Shown piece by piece: positions 46,301 through 54,658 of a stretch of 64,000 nucleotides of DNA (its first letter is position 1; each line of letters starts with the position of its first letter). Both the position numbers and the translations under genes were made by a program. This stretch comes from Pedobacter rhodius (GTDB lineage: Bacteria > Bacteroidota > Bacteroidia > Sphingobacteriales > Sphingobacteriaceae). Below the pieces are notes generated by a model. The model saw only the letters and a list, made by a program, of their open reading frames with translations. It ran no database searches and was not told the DNA's origin. The DNA lies in NCBI RefSeq assembly GCF_027213645.1, contig NZ_JAPWGL010000001.1, positions 1,054,001 through 1,118,000 on the forward strand, given 5' to 3'.

Positions 46301-46433
46301 TGCCAATGCATTCAACCCTTTTATATTCACCAAGTTTATTGGCTGGGATCCTGAAAATCCAAGCGGAAACTCTTTCCTTAACCAGGATTTCAGAACCCGT
46401 ACTTTCATGTTCGGTTTAACATTAACCTTATAA
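43350..46433 (+). CDS. SusC/RagA TonB-linked outer-membrane transporter
   Basis: 1027 residues. The signal peptide ends near GYAFAQT. A carboxypeptidase-regulatory-like domain follows (NVTGKVTDTKGEPIPGVSVK), then the plug with LSDVVVIGYGTKKKIDLTGT, FSIEIRGANSITGNTQPLYV and SSTAIYGSRGSNGVILVTTK, and a barrel ending RTFMFGLTLTL. No STN domain. The SusD gene follows after 26 bp. Downstream GH95 and GH29 genes suggest import of fucosylated or L-galactosylated oligosaccharides (inferred). Confidence 0.94.
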   Translation: MSKSRLYCFQGCKVAVIVMMQLFLLLGYAFAQTNVTGKVTDTKGEPIPGVSVKVKGSQLGTSTDANGKYTISASPTSVLVFTLIGSNPKEIAVGDRSTVNVTMAESQNDLSDVVVIGYGTKKKIDLTGTVNSLQSEEITKARATGAQEAMQGRLPGVDIKRSSGKPGADFSIEIRGANSITGNTQPLYVVDGIPVGQNGSATNPINDINPSDIERIDILKDASSTAIYGSRGSNGVILVTTKRGSKGTTKITYDAFVGIVNPYNLPPVMDGPTFVNYVRDYFYELPRATAIRNNQPIPTTPIADNTIFSATELSNIANGTYTDWIDLIKRNGISSNQNLAINGGDDKTNYFIAAGYQLYQGTMKAESTKKYTLKAGLDKTLNQTFKVGASMYATFADIHPGSSEAFRSAYRLRPTGSAYNADGSERFFAYESEAQITNPLFDFRNEIRQQQYLHILPNIYAEANIIKGLKIRSSFSPDITLQKQGQFNDTFSKARLGTLPNSASTAANQWVNYTWDNLLIYNNEIGKHKFDVTLGNSFEYHQQDFTSNAATGLPFNSLWYNLQSATTINGIAPVITVGSGYSRQNITSYYGRANYTFNDKYLFTATIRADGNSIFAPGRKWGYFPSGAFAWIISKESFLSNVKAIDLLKLRLSYGKSGNAALSNYIQPYITQSRLNQTLYDFNGNGANGFAPAFGNQDLTWEKTDEYNAGLDMQLLKNRIGLQLDLYRKTTNGSILNQRIPDANGYQNTPTNLGSIRNQGIEVGINTVNIRSDKFTWSTNFNFAINKNKILELYGDGKDDVGNGFFIGQKSRVVYRYKIIGVWQNEELDAAKSYGRIPGQYKIEDVSGPNGVPDGKIDPNDRQIIGSDMPKWFGGLTSTMNFANFDLGITLYTRQGTFENSVFLEQVMNGDQTRARFGAFDRSYWTPTNPSNTWANTAIEIDGDARTVAQFQNSSYTKISNITLGYTLPKTMLNKVGIQGLRVYANAFNPFIFTKFIGWDPENPSGNSFLNQDFRTRTFMFGLTLTL

Positions 46434-46459
46434 AATAGCAGTCATAATTAATATTAGAT

Positions 46460-48169
46460 ATGATGAAAAATATGAGCACAAAATACATACTGATTGGTGC
46501 AGCGTCGCTGCTAATCAGCATAACAGGTTGCAAAAAGTTTACAGATGAATATAATCCTGCAAACCGCACCGCCGAAACCTATTACAATAAGTTTTCCGGT
46601 TTTGAAGATCTGGCTAAGTCAAACTACGCGACTTTAAGGGGTATAATTAATTTTCCTACGTTTTTTAACCTGGGTACCGATACTTATAGCACACCTAACA
46701 TCAATGATAATAACGGGGAAAATTTATATAACATAAATTTAAATGCCTTTAATGGAAGTGCGGCTTCCTTGTATACCCAAATGTATGCGGCGATAAATAT
46801 TGCGAACAATACCATATACTGGGCAACACAGGTAACCGACGGTAACGCAGCCACGGTAAACACCAGGGTCGCTGAAGCGAAAGCCCTCCGCGCATTTTAC
46901 TATTACTACCTGGCAGAAACTTACGGAGACGTACCAATCGTGCTTAGCCGCACAACAGGTGTTACACTTGCCTATACAAGAGCACCTGAAAAAGATGTTT
47001 ACGACCAGATAATTAAAGATTTAAATGAAGCAATTGCGGTTTTACCGGCCACTACACCCGATTTTGGACGTGCCACGAAAGGATTTGCACAGCATTTACT
47101 TGCCAAAGTTTATTTAACCAGGGGCTATAAAACCTATGGAGGCGGCAATACAGATTTTACACAGGCTGCAGCTTTAGCGGAAACGGTTATTGGTTCAGGA
47201 ACTTATGCCTTAAAAACTAAGTTTTCCGATTTATTCGATCCGGCAGTACCAAATTATCAGAATAATAATGAGGTGATTTTCTCTGTTCAATACAGTACAA
47301 ATGCACTTTTTAATGGTGGTGGAAACACCTTGCAGCAATGGTTTCTCTGGGATGTACAAAATTCGGCATTATTGGGAAGAAGTGTGTTTTATGGTAAAAC
47401 CAATAACGCTTTAGCACCAGACCCATATTTCTTTAGCCTGTTTAATAAGAACAGCGATAGCCGTTACCTTGCAACGGTTTACGATGCGGTTCTTACACAG
47501 GTAGCCGGCACTTATAATAATAAGTCTTTTGCTGTGGGCGATACCCTGATATATTATCCGATAGTACCATTCACTGCGGCACAAAAAGCATTGAGAAAGT
47601 ATATCGTCATCAATCCGGATGAATACAGAACATCTCCTTTCCTTAATGGTGTCCGCAACTACCCGCAATTTAAAAAGTTTCGCGACCCTTTTGTAAGTGG
47701 TTATGTAGATAACGGAGGCGCAAGAGATACATATGTTTTCAGACTTGCAGAGACCTATTTAATCGCAGCCGAAGCCTATGTGAAATTGAATAATCAGGCA
47801 AAAGCCCTGGCCTATATGAATGTACTGAGAACCAGAGCCGCTAAAACCGGTACCAACCCGGCAAGTGGAATTCTGTATGCAACAGAACTGCAATATACCG
47901 GTACGGTTACATTGGATGCAATACTGGAAGAACGGGCAAGGGAATTAGTAGGTGAAGAATTCAGGTGGTATGAGTTGAAACGCATGTATGAAACCGTAGG
48001 AAGCGTATCTACCAATAAATTACTTACGCGTTCTTTACTATATAATGATGAGCTGAAGGCCGCGCAGGGCGGAAAAACAATTCTGGATGCAAAGTTTTTA
48101 CTGAGGCCAATTCCTCAATCGCAAATAGATTTAAACAGAGGATCATTTCCTCAAAACCCTGGCTACTAA
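46460..48169 (+). CDS. SusD/RagB family surface lipoprotein
   Basis: 569 residues with a lipobox (LLISITGC, then KKFTDEYNP). SusD hallmarks are FSGFEDLAKSNYATLRGIIN, VAEAKALRAFYYYYLAETYG, FRLAETYLIAAEAYVKLNNQ and ILEERARELVGEEFRWYELK, with a final LRPIPQSQIDLNRG. It is the binding partner of the preceding SusC. The downstream gap contains two palindromic repeats (48198-48225 and 48273-48333). Confidence 0.93.
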   Translation: MMKNMSTKYILIGAASLLISITGCKKFTDEYNPANRTAETYYNKFSGFEDLAKSNYATLRGIINFPTFFNLGTDTYSTPNINDNNGENLYNINLNAFNGSAASLYTQMYAAINIANNTIYWATQVTDGNAATVNTRVAEAKALRAFYYYYLAETYGDVPIVLSRTTGVTLAYTRAPEKDVYDQIIKDLNEAIAVLPATTPDFGRATKGFAQHLLAKVYLTRGYKTYGGGNTDFTQAAALAETVIGSGTYALKTKFSDLFDPAVPNYQNNNEVIFSVQYSTNALFNGGGNTLQQWFLWDVQNSALLGRSVFYGKTNNALAPDPYFFSLFNKNSDSRYLATVYDAVLTQVAGTYNNKSFAVGDTLIYYPIVPFTAAQKALRKYIVINPDEYRTSPFLNGVRNYPQFKKFRDPFVSGYVDNGGARDTYVFRLAETYLIAAEAYVKLNNQAKALAYMNVLRTRAAKTGTNPASGILYATELQYTGTVTLDAILEERARELVGEEFRWYELKRMYETVGSVSTNKLLTRSLLYNDELKAAQGGKTILDAKFLLRPIPQSQIDLNRGSFPQNPGY

Positions 48170-48197
48170 AAATATTTTTAAATAAGAGGCCATGACC

Positions 48198-48225
48198 TCG
48201 TCATCCGATAGTTATTGGATGACGA
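48198..48225. repeat. Short palindromic repeat D
   Basis: TCGTCATCC (48198-48206) and GGATGACGA (48217-48225) form a perfect 9-bp stem. The same element is at 54520-54555 and a fragment (ATCCGATAGCTATCG) near 19190. It may act as a bidirectional terminator, but no T-run follows. Confidence 0.55.
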
Positions 48226-48272
48226 TTTGAACAAAAACGGCAAGGGTAGCCGGTCAAAGACCATTTTATAAT

Positions 48273-48333
48273 AGATAACAAAAAATAATTGTCATCCTGA
48301 GCTTGTCGAAGGGTAAATTATTTTTTGTTATCT
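48273..48333. repeat. Repeat B unit inside an 18-bp perfect inverted repeat
   Basis: Arms AGATAACAAAAAATAATT (48273-48290) and AATTATTTTTTGTTATCT (48316-48333) are exact reverse complements and flank one repeat B unit (GTCATCCTGAGCTTGTCGAA at 48291-48310, then GGG). This is a compact mobile-looking element between susD and GH95. Confidence 0.7.
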
Positions 48334-48459
48334 CTTTAACTTAATAACATTGCATCTTAAACCAGCTCGCACTGGGCGAAGTGAAGGGCATATAAAACTA
48401 ATTTGATTTATGATATAACCTCATATATTTTATCTTTATCAAAGTTAAATAATCATTCT

Positions 48460-50913
48460 ATGTATAAATTTTTTCTTTTAGGCGCCCTGTTTTTGGTTTT
48501 TAGTACTAACCAAACATCTGCGCAAAAACTCTGGTATACTAAACCTTCTGTTCAGTGGACAGAAGCCCTGCCCATTGGAAACGGACGGCTTGGCGCAATG
48601 GTTTATGGAGGCGTAAATGAAGAGTTACTTCAGTTAAACGAAGCAACACTCTGGTCAGGAGGGCCTGTAAAAGAAAATGTAAATCCGAATGCGTCTGCTT
48701 ATTTGCCTCAACTTCGTGAAGCATTATTTAATGAAGATTATGCGTCTGCCAGAAAACTTGCGCAGAAAATGCAGGGACTTTACTCTGAAAGCTATATGCC
48801 TTTAGGCGATTTAAAAATCAGTCAAAACTTTGGTAACCATCCGGTAGCCAATTATAAGCGTGATTTGGACATTCGGCGTGCCATTGCAACAACCAGTTTT
48901 ACAGTAAATGGTGTTAACTACAAGCGTGAAGTTTTTTCAAGTGCACCCGACCAAGTTATTGTAATGAAAATTTCAGCAAGCAAACCTAAAATGCTCAATT
49001 TTACCATCGGTTCCAGTTCACAACTCCGATCGGGTAAAAGTGTTTTAAACGGTAATATTTTAGCGCTTGCAGGAAATGCACCGATACACGTTGATCCCAA
49101 TTACGTCGACAATAAAAAAGATCCGATTCGATATGGTACTATGCAGGATTGTGCCGGAATGCCTTTTGAATTACTAACAAAAGCAATTAGTAATGACGGA
49201 ACAATTAAACTTGATACGGCCGGAATTACTGTGCGTGGTGCCACAGAAGTATTAATTTACCTTTCTGCCGCCACCGGTTTTAATGGCTTTAACAATTGCC
49301 CGGATTTAAATGCACAAAAACTTGCTCAGGATAAACTGGATTTAGCCACAAAAAAATCATGGAACGTGTTATTAACAGCACACCTCAAAGATTTCCAAAA
49401 ATATTTTAACCGTGTATCCCTACAGCTTAATGCAGGCGAAAAGTCGAAAACGAATATGCCTACCGACGAAAGGCTGGAAGCTTATACCAAAGGTGGAAAA
49501 GATTCGGAGCTGGAAGCGACCTATTTTCAATATGGCCGCTACTTATTAATCAGCAGTTCGAGGGTTGCCGGAGTGCCTGCAAATTTGCAGGGCATTTGGA
49601 ACAAAGAAATGCGTCCACCATGGAGTTCCAACTATACCACAAACATAAACGTGCAAATGAATTACTGGATGGCAGAAAACTGTAATCTATCAGAAATGCA
49701 TACGCCACTTTTTGGCCTGATACAAAATCTGTCTGTAACAGGGAGCAAAATTTCATCCTCATTTTATAAAACAAAAGGCTGGGTTACCCATCATAACAGT
49801 GACATCTGGGCTTTAGCAAATCCCGTAGGCGATTTGGGAGCCGGCGATCCGAAATGGGCAAACTGGGCAATGGGGGGCGACTGGCTAACGCGTCATTTAT
49901 GGGAACATTACCTGTTTACACAAGACAAAGAATTTTTAGCCAAAACAGCTTATCCTTTAATGAAAGGCGCAGCCGCTTTTACGCTGGATTGGCTCGTGCC
50001 TGATAAATCAGGCCATTTGGTAACTGCGCCATCTTTTTCTCCTGAAAATGACTTTATTTACGGCCCGAATAAAGTAGGGCAGGTATCAGTTTCAACCACG
50101 ATGGATATTGGGATTATAAGAGATCTTTTCGATAACCTTATCTCCGCAAGTAAAATTTTAAATATTGATAAGGCTTTCCGGGATACACTTATCGCGAAGA
50201 AAGCTAAGCTATTACCTTTCCAGATTGGCAGCAAGGGGCAACTTCAGGAATGGAATAAAGATTTCGAATCTCCGGATCCCCACCACCGGCATGTTTCTCA
50301 CTTGTATGCTTTGTATCCTGCCAACCAGATTTCGCCTTTAATCGATCCTAAGTTTTCAGCTGCTGCAAAAAGAACACTGGAGCTGCGTGGTGATGATGGT
50401 ACAGGATGGAGCCTGGCCTGGAAAGTAAATTTATGGGCACGGCTATTAGATGGCGATCATGCCTATAAACTGTATCGTAATCTTTTTAGAATTACCCGTG
50501 AAAGCGATATAAATTATGGAGAAGGCGGCGGAATTTATCCAAATATGTTTGATGCACATCCGCCTTTTCAAATTGATGGAAATTTCGGAGGTACATCCGG
50601 TTTAACTGAAATGCTGCTTCAAAGTCAGGATGGCTATATTCATTTACTACCGGCCTTACCTAAGGCCTGGAAGGATGGAAAAATTAATGGACTGATTGCC
50701 CGTGGCGCCTACACCGTAGACATTAGCTGGGCAAACCACAAATTATCAGCTTCTAAAATTGTTGCAAAAAAAACCGGTACCTGTAGCGTTTTGTCTGCTC
50801 AGCCATTGAAAATTAAAAATTCGCCTGCAGTTAAAACTTCTAAAATAGCACTTGGATATTTATATGAATTTAAGGCCCTTGCAGGACAGCGATATGAATT
50901 GTCTGCTTTATAA
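48460..50913 (+). CDS. GH95 alpha-L-fucosidase/alpha-L-galactosidase
   Basis: 817 residues from the chosen start at 48460 (MYKFFLLGALFLVFS, Sec signal cut near TSAQKLW). An upstream ATG at 48403 adds 19 residues before the signal and is less likely. The N-terminal domain begins TKPSVQWTEALPIGNGRLGA and the (alpha/alpha)6 barrel follows. Active-site positions known from GH95 are present: Asn395 and Asn397 (TTNINVQMNYW), Glu529 (FSPEND) and Asp706 (QIDGNFGG). GH95 enzymes remove alpha-1,2-L-fucose or alpha-L-galactose from plant and host glycans. It precedes two GH29 genes on the same strand. Confidence 0.93.
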   Translation: MYKFFLLGALFLVFSTNQTSAQKLWYTKPSVQWTEALPIGNGRLGAMVYGGVNEELLQLNEATLWSGGPVKENVNPNASAYLPQLREALFNEDYASARKLAQKMQGLYSESYMPLGDLKISQNFGNHPVANYKRDLDIRRAIATTSFTVNGVNYKREVFSSAPDQVIVMKISASKPKMLNFTIGSSSQLRSGKSVLNGNILALAGNAPIHVDPNYVDNKKDPIRYGTMQDCAGMPFELLTKAISNDGTIKLDTAGITVRGATEVLIYLSAATGFNGFNNCPDLNAQKLAQDKLDLATKKSWNVLLTAHLKDFQKYFNRVSLQLNAGEKSKTNMPTDERLEAYTKGGKDSELEATYFQYGRYLLISSSRVAGVPANLQGIWNKEMRPPWSSNYTTNINVQMNYWMAENCNLSEMHTPLFGLIQNLSVTGSKISSSFYKTKGWVTHHNSDIWALANPVGDLGAGDPKWANWAMGGDWLTRHLWEHYLFTQDKEFLAKTAYPLMKGAAAFTLDWLVPDKSGHLVTAPSFSPENDFIYGPNKVGQVSVSTTMDIGIIRDLFDNLISASKILNIDKAFRDTLIAKKAKLLPFQIGSKGQLQEWNKDFESPDPHHRHVSHLYALYPANQISPLIDPKFSAAAKRTLELRGDDGTGWSLAWKVNLWARLLDGDHAYKLYRNLFRITRESDINYGEGGGIYPNMFDAHPPFQIDGNFGGTSGLTEMLLQSQDGYIHLLPALPKAWKDGKINGLIARGAYTVDISWANHKLSASKIVAKKTGTCSVLSAQPLKIKNSPAVKTSKIALGYLYEFKALAGQRYELSAL

Positions 50914-50954
50914 AAAAGAATAAATTAATTACCTATAAAATCATACAACACACA

Positions 50955-52646
50955 ATGAAAAAGTTAATACTGACCCTTATTGTTTTTGCCGGGTTCGTGA
51001 ATGTATTTGCCCAAAATACGGCAACGCATACGCCTAACGAAGAAAAAAAGATGGAATGGTGGAAAGACGCCAAATTTGGGATGTTCATCCACTGGGGTAT
51101 TTATTCTGTTCCTGCAGGTATTTACAAAGATAAACCTGTAAAAGGTATCGGAGAATGGATTATGAATACGGCGAAAATTCCGGTAAAGGAATATCAAAGC
51201 TATGCTCCGCAGTTTAATCCGGATAAGTATGACCCCGAAGCCTGGGTAAAAATGGCTAAAGATGCGGGTATGAAATACATTATCATCACTTCTAAACACC
51301 ATGATGGATTTGCGATGTTCGATTCTAAAGTTACCGATTGGGATATTATGGATGCATCGCCATATAAAAAAGACATTTTAAAACCATTGGTTGAAGCCTG
51401 TAAAAAAGCCGGGATAAAAATTGGTTTTTATTATTCTCAGGCGCAGGATTGGGTACATCCCGGCGGTGCTGCAAGTGGCGGCTCATGGGACGATGCTCAG
51501 AAAGGCAGTTTTGATGCTTATCTGGATAAAATTTCCATCCCGCAGGTTAAAGAAATTCTTTCTAATTACGGCGAGCCTGATATTTTATGGTGGGATACAC
51601 CACAGAATATGACGCCTGAACGTGCAGCGAAATTTCAAGCTATCGTAAAAGAACATCCAAACCTAATTACCAACAACAGGTTAGGTGGCGGTATAAATGG
51701 CGATACGGAAACACCGGAACAATTTGTACCGTCAACGGGTTTTCCTGGGCGCAATTGGGAAGCTTGTATGACCATGAACGATACCTGGGGATTTAAATCC
51801 AACGACCAGAATTGGAAAAGTACCAAAACGCTTATCCGCAACCTTACCGATGTGGTAAGTAAAGGCGGTAACTTTCTGCTGAACGTTGGTCCTGATGCCC
51901 ATGGAGAAATCCCGGCCGTAAGTATTGAACGCCTGGCCGAAATCGGCAAATGGCTAAAAGTAAATCGGGAATCCGTTTATGGAACCACCGCAAGCCCTTT
52001 TCCTTTTCTTTCATGGGGCAGGGCAACCCGTAAACAGCAAAAACTATATTTACATGTTTTCGATAATCCGGTGGATGGTAAGTTAAAAGTACCGATGTTA
52101 AATAAAGTTAGCCGGGCATATTTACTAAGCGATTCGACCAAGTTGTTACGGACAAAGCGGTCAGGAAAAAACCTCGAGCTCATGCTTCCTGCACAATTGC
52201 CCGATACGATAAATACAGTTGTGGTTGTTGAGTTCACCGGTGAGCCAAACGTAGCACCATCACCTGTTGCCGGTAAAAAAATAACGGCATCCTCAGAACA
52301 AACAAATGCCATGGCAAAAAATCTTTTAGATGGAAACAGGTTAACAAAATGGGAGGCTGCAAAAGGACAAAAAGATGCTGTGCTGGAATTAGATTTAAAT
52401 ACCGATTTTAATATATCGACGCTTATCGTAGATGAACCATGGCATCCATGGGAAGATAAAAAACAAGAAATCACTTTAGAATATAAACAGGGTAATAACT
52501 GGTTGCCTGTAGTTAAAACAACAACCGGCGGTATTGGTATCATTAAAAATTTCAAACCGGTAAAAGCCAGGTATTTTAAACTCACTATACATAATCAGGA
52601 TACACAACCTATACTTTTAGAATGGCAGCTGTATGGTAGTGAATAA
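50955..52646 (+). CDS. GH29 alpha-L-fucosidase with C-terminal discoidin domain
   Basis: 563 residues with a Sec signal (cut near NVFAQNT). The catalytic (beta/alpha)8 domain starts EWWKDAKFGMFIHWGIYSVP and contains ITSKHHDGFAMFDSKVTDWD. The nucleophile is Asp214 in EPDILWWDTP. The conserved VSKGGNFLLNVGPDAHGEIP closes the barrel. After a beta-sandwich there is an F5/8 type C domain (about 430-560) with ITASSEQTNAMAKNLLDGNR and KWEAAKGQKDAVLELDL. It lies 41 bp after GH95 and 30 bp before the second GH29 gene. Retaining fucosidase; linkage preference not predictable. Confidence 0.93.
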   Translation: MKKLILTLIVFAGFVNVFAQNTATHTPNEEKKMEWWKDAKFGMFIHWGIYSVPAGIYKDKPVKGIGEWIMNTAKIPVKEYQSYAPQFNPDKYDPEAWVKMAKDAGMKYIIITSKHHDGFAMFDSKVTDWDIMDASPYKKDILKPLVEACKKAGIKIGFYYSQAQDWVHPGGAASGGSWDDAQKGSFDAYLDKISIPQVKEILSNYGEPDILWWDTPQNMTPERAAKFQAIVKEHPNLITNNRLGGGINGDTETPEQFVPSTGFPGRNWEACMTMNDTWGFKSNDQNWKSTKTLIRNLTDVVSKGGNFLLNVGPDAHGEIPAVSIERLAEIGKWLKVNRESVYGTTASPFPFLSWGRATRKQQKLYLHVFDNPVDGKLKVPMLNKVSRAYLLSDSTKLLRTKRSGKNLELMLPAQLPDTINTVVVVEFTGEPNVAPSPVAGKKITASSEQTNAMAKNLLDGNRLTKWEAAKGQKDAVLELDLNTDFNISTLIVDEPWHPWEDKKQEITLEYKQGNNWLPVVKTTTGGIGIIKNFKPVKARYFKLTIHNQDTQPILLEWQLYGSE

Positions 52647-52676
52647 TAGGTTAAATTTCAACATCAATTTTACCAT

Positions 52677-54326
52677 ATGAAAAGGAGAACTTTATTAAAA
52701 GGAGCGATTGGTACAATTCCGGCGTTATACCTTCCCGGATTTTTAAAAGCCAGTGATTTTTTATCTCCTTTTGTTGGTGAGTCCATGCAAAACGGGCCTT
52801 TTAAACCAACCTGGGATTCTTTAAGCCAATACCAGGTACCGGATTGGTTTCGCGATGCTAAATTTGGCATCTGGGCACATTGGGGACCGCAGTGCCAGCC
52901 CGAACATGGCGACTGGTACGCACGTAAAATGTATCTTGAAGGTTCTGATACCTACAAATATCATGTTCAGAAGTATGGTCATCCATCTAAATTTGGTTTT
53001 AAGGATGTAATAAACGAATGGAAAGCCGATAAATGGGAACCTGAAGCTTTAATGGAATTGTACAAAAATGCCGGTGCGGAATACTTTTTTGCGCTTGCAA
53101 ACCACCACGATAATTTTGATTTATATCCAAATAAGTATCAACCCTGGAATTCGACTAAATTTGGTCCGAAAAAAGATTTGATTGGTGGATGGGCGAAAGC
53201 CGCAAAGAACCAGGGATTACCGTTTGGTGTGAGTGTTCACGCATCCCATGCATGGACCTGGTTTGAGTCTGCTCAGTTTGCCGATAAAACCGGGCCTTTC
53301 GCAGGTATTCCATACGATGGTAATATGACTAAAGCAGAGGGCGCAGGTAAATGGTGGGCGGGCATGGATCCGCAGGAATTATATGCACAGCGACATGGAT
53401 TAAGTACGAATGAAAATACAACCTATTCCAATATAAAAATTTGGGAGTGGCAAAAAGGCGTAAGTATTCCAAGTAAAGCTTATTGTGATAAATTTTATAA
53501 CCGTACCATATCCCTAATCAATAAATATGAACCCGATTTGGTTTATTTTGATGATACGGTATTACCATTATGGCCGATAAGTGATGCAGGTCTTAAAATT
53601 GCTGCCCATCTTTACAATAAGAGCATCAAAAAACACGGCAAACAAAACGCGGTTTTATTTGGTAAAATATTGGATGAGCAACAACGGAAATGCATGGTTT
53701 GGGACATTGAAAGGGGACAGAGCAATGAAATTGAACCACTTCCGTGGCAAACCGATACCTGTATTGGCGACTGGCATTACGATCGCCGGATATATGATAA
53801 ACATGGTTATAAAAGTGCTAAAACAGTGATTCAAACGCTGGTAGATGTGGTCAGTAAAAATGGAAATCTATTATTAAACATACCTTTAAGAGGTGATGGT
53901 TCAGCAGATGAACAGGAAACAGCAATTTTGCAGGAAATAGCAAAATGGATGGCCGTAAATAAATCGAGTATTTTTGGAACCAGACCCTGGAAAATTCTTG
54001 GGGAAGGGCCTGCATTGGAGAATGCGCAGCCTTTAAAGGCACAAGGTTTTAATGAAGGAAAAGGAAAGCCGTTTTCATCAGCAGATATACGATTTGCAAC
54101 TAAAAATGATAGTATTTATGCAACGGTATTAGGCGAAATTAAAACGGATAAAGTCGTTATTAAAACATTTTCTTCCGATTCGGGACACTATTCTAATCAG
54201 GTTAAAAAAGTAACCCTGCCGGGAGATACCAATCCTATTAATTTTACGCACGATGCAGAAGGTTTAGTGATTACTGTTCCGGAACATTTAAAAGGCGGTT
54301 ATGCCGCTGTGTTTCAAATTGTGTAG
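52677..54326 (+). CDS. GH29 alpha-L-fucosidase with Tat-like signal
   Basis: 549 residues. The N-terminus MKRRTLLKGAIGTIPALYLP has the twin-arginine pattern K-R-R-x-L-L-K, unlike the Sec signals of its neighbours. The GH29 core is visible: VPDWFRDAKFGIWAHWGPQC, ALANHHDNFDLYPNKYQPWN and VDVVSKNGNLLLNIPLRGDG. The nucleophile is most likely Asp292 in LVYFDDTV. No discoidin domain, but a C-terminal beta-sandwich. It is the last gene of the GH95-GH29-GH29 set. The two GH29 proteins are clearly different subtypes, suggesting different fucosyl linkages. Confidence 0.92.
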   Translation: MKRRTLLKGAIGTIPALYLPGFLKASDFLSPFVGESMQNGPFKPTWDSLSQYQVPDWFRDAKFGIWAHWGPQCQPEHGDWYARKMYLEGSDTYKYHVQKYGHPSKFGFKDVINEWKADKWEPEALMELYKNAGAEYFFALANHHDNFDLYPNKYQPWNSTKFGPKKDLIGGWAKAAKNQGLPFGVSVHASHAWTWFESAQFADKTGPFAGIPYDGNMTKAEGAGKWWAGMDPQELYAQRHGLSTNENTTYSNIKIWEWQKGVSIPSKAYCDKFYNRTISLINKYEPDLVYFDDTVLPLWPISDAGLKIAAHLYNKSIKKHGKQNAVLFGKILDEQQRKCMVWDIERGQSNEIEPLPWQTDTCIGDWHYDRRIYDKHGYKSAKTVIQTLVDVVSKNGNLLLNIPLRGDGSADEQETAILQEIAKWMAVNKSSIFGTRPWKILGEGPALENAQPLKAQGFNEGKGKPFSSADIRFATKNDSIYATVLGEIKTDKVVIKTFSSDSGHYSNQVKKVTLPGDTNPINFTHDAEGLVITVPEHLKGGYAAVFQIV

Positions 54327-54362
54327 TACAAAGTGTTTTTGACTTAAACTATGAGGCCGCCC

Positions 54363-54657
54363 GAAAAGGACGTATTAACAAGTCGTCATTGCGAACTGAA
54401 GGGTTGGATTGTGTGTGCGTATGAAGCAATCTTTTTAATAAAGAGCATTATCTTACAACAGGAAAGATTGCTTCGTTGGCTGAAAAAGCCTCGCTATCGT
54501 TAACGGACTCAAAAGAAAAGTCGTCATCTCGATCCGATAACTATCGGATGACGACTTATCCGGTTTGTTAATAACCTGCAAATCCAAATGGCATTTTAAA
54601 TCTTAATAGCAGGATTTAATGAAACGACAATTTATTATTAAGGCGGTCGTCCTTTTC
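54363..54657. repeat. Composite repeat island
   Basis: Bounded by GAAAAGGACG (54363-54372) and its inverse CGTCCTTTTC (54648-54657). Inside are GAAGCAATCTTT (about 54423) with the inverse AAAGATTGCTTC (about 54463), and repeat D with arms GTCGTCAT (54520-54527) and ATGACGAC (54548-54555). It separates the fucosidase gene from the convergent DUF1624 gene; no coding frame seen. Confidence 0.5.
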
Positions 54658-54658
54658 C

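Noticed and set aside
51977..52585. Minus-strand frame of 202 codons
   Set aside because: Fully antisense to the discoidin and sandwich part of the first GH29 gene, Ser/Phe-rich with no recognisable domain.
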